From Bettongia penicillata ogilbyi (Eukaryota; Chordata; Mammalia; Diprotodontia; Potoroidae): a stretch of 64,000 nt of DNA. Each line of letters opens with the position of its first letter. Position 1 is the stretch's first letter. Location of the stretch: contig JAJHZJ010000577.1 in assembly GCA_023548195.1 (NCBI GenBank), positions 642,203 through 706,202 on the forward strand. Reading direction: 5' to 3'. A program made the translations under genes and the position numbers. This document shows positions 21,401-34,327 of the stretch, in pieces. Under the pieces are notes generated by a model. That model was not told the DNA's origin, made no database searches, and worked only from the letters and a program-made list of their open reading frames with translations.

Positions 21401-23929
21401 CTGACTGTAGGAATAGAAACCATCATATATGTATATATACATGTATGTGTATACATGTATATATATATGCACATATTGCAATATATGTAGGAAATGGAAA
21501 CTAAATTTTTTAAAATTCATAACAAAAACATAATTGACCCTTTCCACACATTTCTTCTAACATTCTGGTTAGAAGAACCACAAAAAACAGTATTTGAATA
21601 AGGTCATTGAGCCTAGGCTTTGGCTCCATCAATGAAAAATATCACCCTTCTGCTTATTAATAGGAAGCCCCCAAAGTATGCTTATTTCTGTGGATGTGTT
21701 TATATACATGTGTGTACATGCGCATGTTTGCAGACACATGTAAATGAGTAATGTGAGAGAGGGAGGCAGAAGGATCCCATGTGTTGAAGGGGAAAGAGCA
21801 CTGGTATTGGTATCAGAAGACCTGAAATCTACTTAGTGCTGGAGTCAAGTTAAATAAACTTCCAAGAGTCAATTATTAAATTTTCACTGAACGTATTTAT
21901 ACCACAGAAACCAGAAAATGCTATAAATCAAGATTTTATTTATTTAGGGCTATCCTGATTAATAAAGCAATGCAAAAAATGATAATAATTCAGATTAAAA
22001 CCTTAAAATGTATCATGTATAGTTTTGTTTGTTTCCTTGAAATCTGTTTGTTAAATATTTAGAAACACAAGAGTATAGATTTTCCACTAACTAGTGGCAA
22101 GACTCTCCCCTTCCTCCTTAGCCTCAGTTTCCTCATTTGTAACACGAAAGGAAGGGGCTAGTTGATCCCTTAAAGTCTTTTCAAGATCTAGAGCTTTTAA
22201 TGTGAGAATGAAACAATCTCTACGTGTGAAAATCGATTCTCTGCTCCTTGAGATGGCTGATGGTACTAAAGACACAGAATCCAGATGGTCACGTAATTGC
22301 CTTGGCTTCCCACCCCGTTTTTCAAAGACACTCTCATAAAAACAGGAGAGAGAGCACTTGCAAAAATATGCTAGTAATCATTCTAAAATCCAAAATACAG
22401 ACCACAACCTAAGAACATGAAAACCTTGGCAAGAACCAAACATATGGTGATGATGGTGATAACTGACAGTTTCATATAAAAGTTAGATGACTTCCCTTTC
22501 TATCATTTAGGCTTTATGCCTCATTAATCAAATACAGCTTGGCAAGTAAAATGCCCAAATCCATAAAATCCCTACATCTGTCTGGCTCATTGGCCCTGAG
22601 TTTTATAACTGCTTTAGGGTCTAACTATCACCACCTGTTCGCATCTTCATCTATTGGCATGTAACCTGAAGCACCAGCACAAAATTGGAATGGGAGATGA
22701 AGAGGGCAGTGCTGAGCATTATTGCACAGTGAAAAATGTATTCATAAAAGCTTAGAGATGGAAAGGATTGTTTTTCACAGATGAGGAAATAGCAAGAGAA
22801 TAAATGGTTTCCTCAAGGTCAAACTGCTTGGTGCCTCTGCATTTTAATTTTCATTCATGTCTGGGACTTGTCCAAGGTACAGTTTACATCTCTCATTTGA
22901 AGAAGACCAGTTGATCAGCAATAATTACCCAAAGATTCCTCTTTGGGTGATTTGTTTCTTATGGGATCTTGTAAAAGGTGCTGATCCTCATCCTTCCATG
23001 ATATTAGCATGGTCAATATGCACATATTTTCTAAGCTTCATTGCAAGTTTGCTCATTTATGAAGAAAAAGAAGCTAGTCATGTAGCAGCATGAAAAGATA
23101 ATTAGCAAGTGCATACAGGATGAAAGCCCAAGTGAGATAACCAGGCTATCTGTCTCCAATTTAGATATATACAACACTTGTACCATATCTGCTTCTTTTC
23201 CCCACTGCAGTCCGCAATGTATTCTTGCTTTGCCCTCAGACCTCCAAGACATCACGCAATCTGTCATCTATACTTTTTCTTTAATCCCTGCCTTTGTATG
23301 TTCATATCCATTAAGTGAATCCTGCTAAGGTTTCTGCAATAATGAACTTCAAACCCCATATGTAGCACTCATGGTACAAACTGAAGAAGACAGATTAGGG
23401 AAACCACTTGAGTCAGTTCATTGACAGCGTTTATTTAGTTGAGCATATAGTATATCTCCACGGTAACTGGGGCAATTTAGTTCACATTCATAACCTGCTC
23501 ACATGGGATATTTTCCTTGAATTCTATTTCTCTAGATGTTCTGATAATAGTTTTGCTAAATCCCATTTTTACAGATCAAGTTTGTTCTATAAAACAATTT
23601 TCCAGAAAACAGTTCTAAAATTATATTTTGGAAATAACAACAACCAGGGAGAATAAAATATATCTATCCTCTTCTGTTTTCTCTTTATTAATCAATTATG
23701 ATTCACAGAAACTCAGTTTATAAAATTGCATTAATATCCCCAAAACATCATTGAAATCTACTTTCTAATCAATCGTGAACACTTATCATTTGACAATTGT
23801 GTATGTGGAAGAAATATGCAAACACAAAAATCAAATAGTCATTGCCTTCAATGAATTTGCATTCTATGGGGTAAAATAACATGTACGTGTGTGTATGGAC
23901 ATACACACATACATATTCAATTATCCTTG
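21401..23929. other. Mostly unique sequence
   Basis: No gene recognised. Small SINE relics lie near 21790-21860 and 22100-22220 ('ctcagtttcctcatttgtaa'). 22500-22700 is repeat-free, of mixed composition. Open frames at 22857-23093 and 23408-23656 show no domain. Confidence 0.45.
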
Positions 23930-24240
23930 CTACATCGAAAGGATTAGGGGCATTGTACCCCTGCTATCTGCAAAATCCTTGTAAAGCTTTTGACCCTTCC
24001 TTCGTACCAGAGAAGTTTGAGTTATTGTGGTATTAAAAGATAAGATGTGCTGATATTACACAATACCACACCTATATTTTATGTATTTCTGAATTTCTAA
24101 ACTTTTTCTGTTTTATTTGCTGACCTTCACATATTGCCTACAATTTCTACAAAACTCCCAAAAAATTCCCTTTTAATTTCTTATGTCAACCCATAATATA
24201 TTGAAGCCATATTGGGGAAAGTCATGATGCAAAAGGGATA
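23930..24240. mobile_element. Possible mariner/Tigger-like MITE
   Basis: The left end ('ttatccttgctacatc') and the reverse complement of the right end ('ttatcccttttgcatcatg') resemble each other, and the interior has no coding capacity. This suggests short terminal inverted repeats about 310 bases apart. The match is imperfect and the family is uncertain. Confidence 0.3.
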
Positions 24241-24275
24241 ACTGTACATATATACATACATACATACTTATATGT

Positions 24276-24295
24276 ACACACATGCACACGCACAC

Positions 24296-24336
<41 letters not shown>
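24276..24336. repeat. (CA)n microsatellite
   Basis: Imperfect CACG/CA units, then pure CA from about 24301. It is preceded by TA/CATA units from 24246. Confidence 0.95.
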
Positions 24337-24338
<2 letters not shown>

Positions 24339-24803
24339 GCACAAGCTAATTAGCATTGGGGATCAACAAAAGTCTCCAATAGGAGATGGCATTTAACCTG
24401 AGGTTTAAAGGAAAGTAGAGACCTTAAGAGGTGCTATTGAGGAGAGAGTACATTAAAGACATAAAACTGGCATTTCCTTTAAATTATATTGTATATAAAG
24501 ATAGAATTTTATTGTATTTCTGTAGAACCAAGACCAAGTTTCATTCATTTTATTTCCCACAGTGGGCCCGGCAGGGGCAGGGTGTTAGATGCCTTAGCTG
24601 GTATAGATACTACCACTAGTGTCGTTAGTATGAATTAAAAAATGTGGAAAATGCAAAAACAGTGAACAGAACTCTCCTTACTTGACCTATGCTCTACCTC
24701 TTTATCCCCTCTCTCCACAATCTTCTTTCTGAACACACTGTACTTGAATCAAGGCAGAAGCTATGTAATGGAGACAGCTGTGTAGGAGAGAGCATTGGAT
24801 AGG

Positions 24804-25022
24804 TCTTTGAGCAGGTGTGGGGAACTTTTGATCTTGAGGGCACATGTGGCCTTCTAAGTCCTCGAGTGCAGTCTTTTGACTAAGTCCAAGCTTTACTGAA
24901 GAAATCCTTTTATTAAGGGGATTTGTTCTGTGAAATTTGGATTTAGTCAAAGGGCTACATTTGAAGACCTAGAGAGCCACATGTGACCTTGAGGCTGCAG
25001 GTTCCCCACTCTCATCCTTGAG
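24804..25022. mobile_element. hAT-type MITE with 8-bp target-site duplication
   Basis: The element spans 24812-25014 (203 bases). It starts CAGGTGTGGGGAAC and the reverse complement of its end reads TGAGAGTGGGGAAC. The inner parts are also inverted (GGGCACATGTGGCC against GAGCCACATGTGACC). It is flanked by TCTTTGAG (24804-24811) and TCCTTGAG (25015-25022), 7 of 8 identical. An 8-bp duplication with CAG-type ends is the hallmark of hAT transposons. There is no transposase, so it is non-autonomous. A second, more decayed copy lies at 44246-44407. Confidence 0.85.
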
Positions 25023-25106
25023 CCTATAACACTCAACCACATATCATACTACCTGAAGCACAAGGTCAAAGATAAGACTTCATTTGATGGCAGATACTAA
25101 CTTGGA

Positions 25107-25427
25107 TGGGGCAGTTAGGTGGTGCAGTGGCTAGAGCACCAGTGCAGGAGTCAGGAGGACTTGAATTTGAGTTCAAATCTCACCTCAGTCACTTGACAGT
25201 CACTAGCTGTGTGACCTTGGGCAAGTCACTTAACCCCAATTGCCTCATCCTGGGTCATCTCCAGTCATTCTGATGACTATCTGGTCACTGGATTCAGATG
25301 ACTCTGGAGAAGAAGTGAGACTGGTGACCTGCACAGCCCTCCCTTACTTTGAGTAAGTCAAGTGCAAGTCATGTCATTATTTCTCTGATGACATGGTCTT
25401 CTTTGGCAAGGAAGGATGCACACACAC
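25107..25427 (+). mobile_element. WSINE-like SINE, full length, sense, with TSD
   Basis: tRNA-like head 'ggcagttaggtggtgcagtgg', B-box-like 'gttcaaatct', CORE-like 'gtgaccttgggcaagtcac', then the family-specific body ('ccatc/gtcatctccagtcattc', 'gacctgcacagccctccc') and the tail 'tgatgacatggtcttctttgg', ending in CA repeats. The duplication actaacttgg (25096-25105) and actaacttga (25428-25437) flanks it. It is the best reference copy in the window for the truncated relatives at 6131 and 20762. Confidence 0.88.
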
Positions 25428-25888
25428 ACTAACTTGAATACTCTGAAGGGTTGCGAAGTTTTATTAGTGTGCTTATTACTTCCACTGACTCTTCCATGGA
25501 GTCTTAATTACCATGGACAAAAATAATTCATTTCCTAGTATCTAAATTTCTGGTGATGACCATTCCATCTCCCTCTTAACAAGGCTTCTCTTTGGATGAC
25601 AGATGCACAGATGGGGCTGAAAGGTTTTCATTAATAAGTTTCTGAGACCTCCACGTCAATACCACGCCATGATGAGATGTTGAAATAGGACTTTAATGCA
25701 GCCATAAATTTTAGGGAAAACATTTTTATAGTCAGCATCTGCTAGCTTTATTGTATGACATGTGTAAAGGGCATTTCTCAATACTGATAGCAGCTTTACA
25801 GCAATGTGTCTTGTATAGATGTCAGTGGTTCATAATTTCACTGTTCTTAGTAGTCTTTTCACCAATGTAAATCCAATACCTCTATACC

Positions 25889-26094
25889 AAGGGTTCTTAA
25901 CCTAGGACTCACCAATTCTCATGAGTCCCTGAACTTGGGTAAAAAAAAAAAGTTATATCTTTATTTTCACTAACTTCTAATTGGAATGTAACATTTCATT
26001 CAATTATGATAAAAATCATGTTCAAAAGGGGTCAAAAATCTTTATCAGACTTTCCAGAGCAGTCCATGACATAAAAACAGTTGAAAATCTCTGC
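25889..26094. mobile_element. hAT (Charlie-like) MITE
   Basis: Begins 'caagggttcttaacctagg' and ends '..ccatgacataaaaacag', 'ttgaaaatctctg'. The interior has 'gggtcaaaaatctttatcagac'. In related mammalian elements the end reads as the inverse of 'caggggttcttaacc', and that is recognisable here though decayed. No transposase is present. No clear 8-bp duplication. Confidence 0.6.
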
Positions 26095-26299
26095 CATTGT
26101 ACTTAGTAGATAGTCTCTTCATGAGTTGTCATAACCAAAAAAGTGATCCCCTCTAGCCAGCTTGGCGCCAAGCCTATCCAAACTTATCAAGGTTGGTCCT
26201 CAGATGACCAATATACCATCCTTCAAAAACAAAGTAATATCTGAAGCCTTTCTAAATTGTCAGGATCATCAGAGCACAAGTTCTACTGACACAATCTTC

Positions 26300-26410
26300 A
26301 GGCAATCATCTAATCAATTTTTATTAAGCACCCACTTCATGACAGAACTTTGCTATATACTGGGGGATACAAAGACAAAAATGAAAGAGTCCTTCCCCTT
26401 TCCAAGAATT
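26300..26410 (+). mobile_element. L2 3' end fragment
   Basis: 'tttttattaagcacccac', 'tatatactgggggatacaaa', 'gagtccttcccctttcc' follow the order of the L2 terminal region (tttattgagcacctactatg.., ctggggatacaaag.., gtccctgcc). Confidence 0.6.
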
Positions 26411-27200
26411 TATTCCTCTTTTTGAGATAGAATGTAAGGGAGAATTTATGTTTTTTGAAGAGTAGAATGTGTCCACACATAAAGATGTAAATATCATGCA
26501 AAGTAAATGCTAGACAATGATAAGAACTCAGGGTCACCTTCATATTACAATGGGACATCAGAGATGATGTTTCCTCCTACCTCTCAAGAAAAGTTTTCCT
26601 TCTGCCATAGAGAAAAAAGATGCAGGTTTTGCCCTAGTCTAAGAACTAGCTTTCTAAAGCCAATGGGTAGAACAACAGGCTTTGGTCTTTTGATTCTTTT
26701 TCTTATTCTGAAGAGAGGATGCTAAAGAGGTAAGGATCCACACTACCCTTCCACTTAATTCAGAAAATCAGGACTTACATAACCAAATTTCTTAAAGGAT
26801 AATTTAGGACAAAGATAAAATGACAAAGTATTACACATACTTGCAAAATGCTTTAGCTTCTCCATGGCCTTGAAGAAAAGGACTATCAGTTGGGTAGCTT
26901 TTTTTATTTTTCCTAAAGTCACACTGAGAGATTATTTGCTTTGATGTTTGGGAGTGGCCTGCATACTGCTATATCTAAGCATTGGTTCCAGACTCAGATC
27001 TGTCAGCTTAGTGACACTGGCCAAATTTGCTAGTTTCTTGTTTCATTATGGTGAAAGCAGAAAAACAAAAACTCAGTAGCATTTGGGGCCTGCCATATTA
27101 TAGTTCCTGGGCACTCTGAGACAACTCTAGCTTTCTTTCCTGAGTTATGTTTTGCAGGAGATTGAGAATAACCTTAGTCCTTGTAATTGTTGGCAAAGGA

Positions 27201-27245
27201 TGTGTGTGTGTGAGTGTGTGTGTAGTGTGTGTGTGTGTGTGTGTT
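27201..27245. repeat. (TG)n microsatellite
   Basis: TG repeat with a GAG and a TAG interruption. Confidence 0.95.
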
Positions 27246-27654
27246 TTGGAAGAAGGTGAGGAACTGTACCTGAGCATAAGCCCTGAGAGCAGCAGAGAGC
27301 TCTGTTGGAACAGGACTGGAAAATACCTTTATTTTATTCGAAATTTGTGACATTAAATATGTGTTTAGTGAGAGGTGGTGGGGGAATCTCAATTCTGCAA
27401 AGGTCAATATTCCTTTTTTAAAAGTTTTGAGCCATCTGGTCACCTATAACTGGGTTAGCAGTCATTGGTTTTCAGGAACTTCCCATATGTATGCTAAAGA
27501 CAGTGAATCTTCCAAAGTGGCAGGGGAAAAAACTCAATAGCAAATTTCCCTCTATTTTTTGATTGTAAAAAGATACTTGAATAACAAATTGCTAAGTCTT
27601 AGAAAACATGAACAAAGTTTAGGATGATGGTCAAATATATTTTGTGCCTAAGTT

Positions 27655-27657
<3 letters not shown>

Positions 27658-27691
<34 letters not shown>

Positions 27692-27698
27692 ACACATG
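27658..27698. repeat. (CA)n microsatellite
   Basis: Pure CA except for one CATA unit. Confidence 0.95.
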
Positions 27699-30545
27699 TA
27701 TATCATTATTGTGATAAAAGACAAAGAATCACAAAGAATGAGGATAGAAAATCCCAAGGATTTTATAATATAGATATAATAATAATATATCTAATTTATA
27801 ATATATCTAATTCAAAATTTTGTTCAGGGCAAGGTTTGCTGATAAACAAGATAATCCAATCCCAACCTGACTTGCTTGGTTAGAGGGATTCATTTAGGAA
27901 AAGACTTCAGTTAGAGATGGCATTATCAAATTGAGTCTATAATTCAAATTAGACAGCCTTAAAAAATAAAAATTTGGGTCCATGTGACTCAATGACTCAT
28001 AATTCAACTGCTAAGGGAAAAAAGGGACTTGATGTAGGTAGAATGTTTCTAGGTTCAACTGGAAGGAGAGAAGGGGAAATCTGGTATAGACTCTGAGGGT
28101 GACTTACCACCATCATTTAGACCAAGAGGTAGAGTCCCCACAATGTGGATGGAAATATTGTCCCCCAAGGATCCAGAAGTTAACCCTCATGGAAATTATC
28201 AATCACTTGGTTAATAGTTCCCCAATATAAAATTTATCAATTCATTCTCTTTAACATGGGGATATTTTCAGAGAAGGTATAGCAAGAGCCAAAGTATAAT
28301 GACACTACAAACCAGGACTGTACTGTCTTCTATCATTTTGATCCTTGAGGATTGTGGCCTCAAACTTAGAGTTGTTGCTACAAAAAAATTCCCCCTCCCC
28401 ATGAGGTTATTTCGGAGTTTATCAATCCTGGTTAAAGTCACTCCCTTGTTGGCAGGATGTGGTATCTTGGCTCCCTGGCCATTTCACAGCTGTTCTATGT
28501 CATGCAGATCATTCCTCCAGAAAGGCTCCTCAACAGACATAACTGTAATTACCAGTAGAGTCTTTCATGGACTCTAAATCTTAGTGCAGGAGAGATGTTG
28601 TAGAAGTGGAAATGGCAAGATTTAGCAAATGACTCACTATGTATGGTAGGGAAGAGTGAGGGTCAAGGATTCAAACCTATAGAATCTCAAAGGAAACCTT
28701 CTAAAGGTTTGCACACAGGAGAAACAGAATGGTTTTCACTTCTTTGGCCTCAGATTTATTGTTGCAGTTTGAGCAAATGGAAAAGAAAATCTAGTTAAGA
28801 AGAATTTAAGTCAACATATGTGCCAGATTACAAATGAGTCACAAGAGTAGATGAGCTTATATATCATAATAATTGATATATCACAATTATATATCATAAT
28901 GAGCGATACAATGACCCACATGTATATGTACTGTTGTATCAATATTGGTTAACCATGATTAGTATTTAAATTTCAAAGGCCATACAAACCATAGTCCAAA
29001 GAGTTCTAATTCCCCAAAACTCTGTTTTGATTACTGCGTTACACAAATTCTGACATATTTAATTTATTCACTTACCTAAAGGTCTAAAAGGAAAGGCACA
29101 AACTCAATGCTCCCACCAAAGAATAGGAAAACCTATGTAGCAGAGAGAGTTGAAGTAAATTAGAACAAACCATCCATTTAAAAAGGAACATTTTAATATC
29201 CCCTTATTCCCTGCTCTCTCAAAAAAATGTCAGCTAACTCTAAAAGACGAAATTTTTCTTAACTTATCAACACAAGAGCTTAAAAATGGAGACTGTGCTG
29301 TATCTATGAGACTTTAGGTAAGTCACTTCTCTGTGGTTCTGTTTCCTCATCTATTCTATGATGGGCTGGACTAAATCTAGGTCACATTAAAAAACCCTTT
29401 CTAGGTGTAACATTCTGTGAGCCTATGCTATCCTACCGACTCCACAATATAGCAGCGTACAACACTGAGAAAGAGAAAGAAATACATTCTATCATAAATT
29501 GGGCTTACCAGACATACAGAATAAAACACACAAAACCTTGACAAGACAAGTTGAAGCACGCCAGACAAAATTATCAAGATTGCCAAACACTATGCAGGGA
29601 ACATGATAGCAAGGCAGTAGGGAGTAAATGAGCAAGATCTGAGAGATCGTCATATTGTTTCATGCTTCAGCATAATATTAACTCAGTTAAAGTGACCGTA
29701 ATTGTCTGAGAATTGAGTAATGGCAGCACTTACACAATCAATCACTGGGTTCTAGCTGCATCTGTTACACTAGCTTCCCATATCTGCTCATGCATATGGA
29801 GTTGTCTGTGAATACAGAGCCTTTTTAGGTTGAGCCTATAAGAGTGTAAAGAATCATTGAAAATGATTTCTGGGAAAGTTTTTTTTTTCTCCAAATTTGG
29901 ATTTTATGGCTAAATGTCTACCTAGTTGTTTTGTTTTTTTTTTCCTGGTGTAGTATCTTTCATGGACATCTGAAGGGAATCAGTGGATAGTTTTGGGACA
30001 ATTGTCTATAAATCAGATCTTAATGATTCCAACCTTTGAAATGCACAAGAAAAATAATATATATTTTTTTTAATTCATAAGAGGAGCCCTGTGGGAAATA
30101 CCTTTGTTAAGTATAGTCATTTTGAGTTATAAAAATTCCATTTCTGCTTGGTTAAATTTACATATTTTTTTGTAGAGGATTTTCCTAATGGAAAGCAAAA
30201 CCATTCGGTAAAATCTCATTTATTTGAATTTCACAAATTCTGCATCTTTGACCATTTTGCCAAGGATTGATTGACTTTCTTCTCTTTGCTTGGTTACTAT
30301 TTCTTAATTGTGAATCAATAGTATAAAAAAAGATTGAAGGGCTGGATAGTCATGGCATAGTGCCAGGTAATGAGTAGGACTTGTAGTTAAGTTATATAAG
30401 GATTTAATTCTGGATTTGTATTTTATTAGCTACAGGTTTAAATATTATTTCTGATTATGTCAAAAAAAAAAGGATCCTCTCCCCACTCCCAATCCCACTG
30501 GCTTCAAAAAGCATTGGGAAGATAAAAAATGCCTGGTAAATAAAA

Positions 30546-31420
30546 TTGGAGAGGAGGTTTTTACAATATGTTCAGTATAAATCCTTCAGAAGCAATCAAA
30601 CAAATTGGAGTCAACACCAGGAGACACTCCTCCTGCCACACAAACACACATGCCTTAGCATAGCCAGGGAAACCAACACAACTCCAAGAGTCACCATGTG
30701 CTTTGTAGTTCTGGTCAGACAGGCATCCTCCAGCAGTCAGACCTCCATGTGCTTCAGCACACCTCCATACAGATGGGTATGCATCTTCCAGTGACTGGAC
30801 CTCCAGTTGCTTCAGTGTAGCCTGGGCAAGTGCAGAAAAATCATACCTGGCCTCAGCACACTCCATAAAACATAACTAGTACCCCAACTCAGCACCAGGT
30901 AAGCTCTCAGATCCCTTCAGCCTCCAACAATACCAGCCATTCTCAATCCCTTCCCCTCAACACAGCACCAGACAGGAGGGTTCTCTGGGAGCCTCAGGAG
31001 AACATCAGTGCAGCACCAGGTAAATAGTTAGGGCCTGCAGCCACTAGCACAAGAAGCCTGAGACAGTGCCTCTTCTACCCTGGGTACAGAGATCAAATTT
31101 AAAAGAAAGTTAAAATGTCTAAAAAAAGATGAGCAAAAAACAGCAAAAAAAAAAATGGATGACTGGAGAGAGTTATTATGGTGACAGGGAAGACCAAGAC
31201 AGAAACTCAGAAGAGGATGACGATGTCAAAACACCTATGGGCAAAACACCCAAGAAAAAACAGAAAGTGGTGTCCAGCCCAGAAAGAAATCATGGAAGAG
31301 ATCAAAAAAGAACTTAAAAATCATATAAGGGAAGTAAAAGAATAAATGAAAAAAGAATGAGAGTGATGCAAGAGAATTATGAAAAAAGACTCAATAACTT
31401 AGATAACTCCCTTAGAAAAG
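30546..31420 (+). mobile_element. L1 5' part (5' UTR and ORF1 N terminus), sense
   Basis: The last 300 bases encode the start of an L1 ORF1: a Lys/Gln-rich lead, then YYGDREDQDRNSEEDDDV and KTPMGKTPKKKQKVVSSPE (in frame at 31129-31317), continuing out of frame into ELKNHIREVKE-like text to about 31415. The GC-richer 30560-31085 is presumably its 5' UTR. The sequence stops where the HAL1 at 31421 begins and does not resume after it, so the rest was deleted or never present. ORF1 is broken by an early stop and a shift. Confidence 0.65.
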
Positions 31421-33260
31421 GGAGGGTGGGTCCAAGATGGTGGAGTAAAGACTGGGACTCACCTTAGCTCACCCTCAAGCACCTCCAAATACCTTTAAAA
31501 TGTCTAAACAAATACTGGAACAGCATAAACCACAAAAAGATGGAGTGAAACAAATTTCCAGCACAAGATAATTGGAAAGATCAGCAGCAAAGATCTGTGG
31601 CACCAAAATGAGAGGCAAAATAGTCCAATGAGCACAGACAGGGTCACAATAAATTCAGGGCAGGTCTCAGGGTGGCTGAATTACTGGCAGTGGTGATGGT
31701 TTCCAGAACTCTCAACCAATAGATACCAAAGACGACTTAGAAGGTCAGCATGAAGGGTCTGTAACACCTGAGTGACAATGGAGTACAGTCCAGAACAAGC
31801 CATATGAGCACAGCCTCAGTCCCAGGAAATCAAGAGCAAGCCTTGGGAGTGACTGAATCATCAGGGGAAGTGGCAGAGGCTGTTTCCTGAGCTCTCAACC
31901 TATAGATGGTAAGGGGGTCAAACAAATGCTTGGAAGGAGATTAAAAGGATCTTTTTCTTAGCACTGAGGCAGGACTCTGTTGCTTTTCCCATACTTGGAT
32001 CTGGGTCCAAGTCCCAGGTGGCAGTTCTAGGGCAAAGTGGAGCACTAGTATAACAGAGCTTGAAGCTGCAGTGGAGGGGAGACCTTCCTCATAGTTCCAG
32101 TGCAGAAAGCACAGGTCAGAAGAGTAGTAAACACTTCTCCTTAGATCCTACCCTCCTGGAAGAACTGAAAACTTACAAGTCCCTAGAACTATCTCTGAAA
32201 ACAGCTGCACAAAACCCCTGAAGTTTGGAAGAGTATGCCATCCACCCTTTAAGCAAAGCCCTACTTCAGCAAGTCAAATAATAGGCTGAAAAAATGGCAA
32301 AACAGCAGAAAAAAAAGTCTGACTATAGAAAGTAATTATGGTGACAAAGAAGCTCAAAGCACACACTCAGAAGAAAGCAAAGTCAAAGCTCCTACATCCA
32401 AAGTCTCCAAGAAAAATATGAATTGGTCTCAGGTCATGAAAAAGCTCAAAAAAGATTTTGAAAGTCAAGTAAGAGAGGCAGAGGAAAAATTGGGAAGAGA
32501 AATGAGAGTGATGCAAGGAAATCATGAGAAAAGAGTCAACAACTCAGTAAAGGAAACCCCCCCCAAAAAAATACTGAAGAAATTAACACTTTAAAAAACA
32601 AACAAGTCTAAATGACAAAAGAGGTAAAAAAAAAACAATCAATAAGGAGAAGAATGCCTTATAAATTCAAACTGGCCAAATGGAAAAGGAGGTCCAAAAT
32701 CTTACTGAAGAAGATAATTCCTTAAAAATTAGGATGGAGCAAATGGAAACTAATGACTCTATAAGAAATCAAGAAATAATCAAAACCAAAAGAATGAAAA
32801 GAGACAAGGTAAAATATCTCATTAGAAAAAACAACTGACTTGGAAAAGATAATTTAAAAATGATTGGACTACTTGAAAGCCATGACCAGAGGAAGAGCCT
32901 AGACATCATCTTTCAAGAAATTACCAAGGAAAACCAAAGGGTAAAACAGAAATTCAAAGAATCCACAATCACTTCTTAAAAGAAATCTCAAAATGAAAAC
33001 TTACAGGAATGATATAGTCAAATTCTAGAGTTTCCAGGTCAAGGAGAAAATATTGTAAGTATCCAGAAAGAGCTTCAGTCAGATTAACACAAGATTTAGC
33101 AGCTTCTTTGTTAGAGTATCAGAGGGTTTGGAATATGATATTCTGTAGGGCAAAGGAGTGTGGACTATAACCAAGGATTACCAACCCCACAAAAGTGAGT
33201 ATAACCCTTCAGGGTAAAAGAATAAACTTTCAATGAGAGAGAGGAATTTCAAACATTCTT
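31421..33260 (+). mobile_element. HAL1, degenerate, sense (outer element of a nest)
   Basis: Starts with the L1-type lead and CCAAGATGG (31432-31440). A 5' UTR is followed by a heavily broken ORF1 at about 32290-33235: 'atggcaaaacagcagaaa', then a coiled-coil relic (about 32460-32760), then the RNA-binding and C-terminal part up to 'ggtaaaagaataaac'. At 33260 it is split by an antisense HAL1. The element resumes at 36040. It carries far more changes than the element inside it, as expected for the older host. Confidence 0.78.
33249..33260. repeat. Target-site duplication, left copy, HAL1 at 33261
   Basis: tcaaacattctt here and tcaaatattctt at 36040-36051, 11 of 12 identical. Confidence 0.85.
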
Positions 33261-34084
33261 TTTTTTTATAATAAATTTATTTAACTTTTTGCATTCATTT
33301 TCACAAAACTTTGGGTTCCAAATTTTCTCCCCATTTGTCTCCTCCCCCACCCCAATACACCGAGCATTCTAATTTCCCCTATCACCAATCTACCCTCTCT
33401 TCTATCACCCCTCCCTTCCCTTGTCTCCATCTTCTCTTTTGCCCTATAGGGCCAGATGACTTTCTATTCCCCATTACTTATATTTCTTAATTCCTAGTAG
33501 CAAGAACAATACTCGAGTGGTTCCTAAATCATCGAGTTCCAACTTCTCCCCATCCCTCCCTCCCCACCCATTCCCTTAGGGAGGGCAGGAAATTCAATAT
33601 AGGCCATATCTGTGTAGTTTTGCAAATGACTTCCATAATAGTCGTGTTTCCCTCCCTATATTTCCCTCCATCCTATTCTGCCCCCCATTGTTTCTATTCT
33701 CTCTTTTGATCCTGTCCCTCCCCAAGAGTGTTGATTTCAAATTGCTCCTTCCTCCCATTGCCTTCCCTTTCATCATCCCCCCCACCTTGCTTATCCCCTT
33801 CTCCCCCACTTTCCTGTATTGTAAGATAGGTTTTCACACCAAAATGAGTGTGCATTTCATTCCTTCCTTTAGTCGAATATGATGAGAGTAAAATTCTTGT
33901 TTTTCTCTCAGCTCCCCTCTTTTTCTCTCCACTAAAAAGTCTCCTGCCTGCCTCTTCTATGAGGGATAATTTGCCCCATTCCATTTCTCCCTCTCTCCTC
34001 CCAATACATTTCTCTATCACTGCTTAACTTCATTTTTTAAAGATATGATCCCATCCTATTCAATTCACTCTGTGCTCTCTGTCT

Positions 34085-34103
34085 CTGTGTGTGCATGCAT
34101 GCA

Positions 34104-34142
<39 letters not shown>
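34085..34142. repeat. (TG)n microsatellite inside HAL1 3' UTR
   Basis: TG/CATG units then pure TG. It is built into the element, because the 51741 copy has a CA array at the matching place. Confidence 0.95.
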
Positions 34143-34145
<3 letters not shown>

Positions 34146-34327
34146 CCCACCAACTACCCAGATACTGAAAAGTTCCAAGAGTTACAAATATTGTCTTTCC
34201 ATGTAGGAATGTAAACAATTCAACTTTGGTAAGTCCCTTGTGACTTCTCTTTGCTGTTTACTTTTTCATGCTTCTCTTCATTCTTGTGTTTGAAGGTCAA
34301 ATTTTCCTTTCAGCTCTGGTCTTTTCA

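Larger units (their letters stand above)
26411..30545. other. Mostly unique sequence with microsatellites
   Basis: No gene recognised. A SINE 3' relic lies at about 29300-29430 ('ctgtttcctcatctattc', 'ggctggactaaatctagg'). 29640-29830 is repeat-free with mixed composition. The open frame at 28299-28577 has no domain. Confidence 0.45.
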
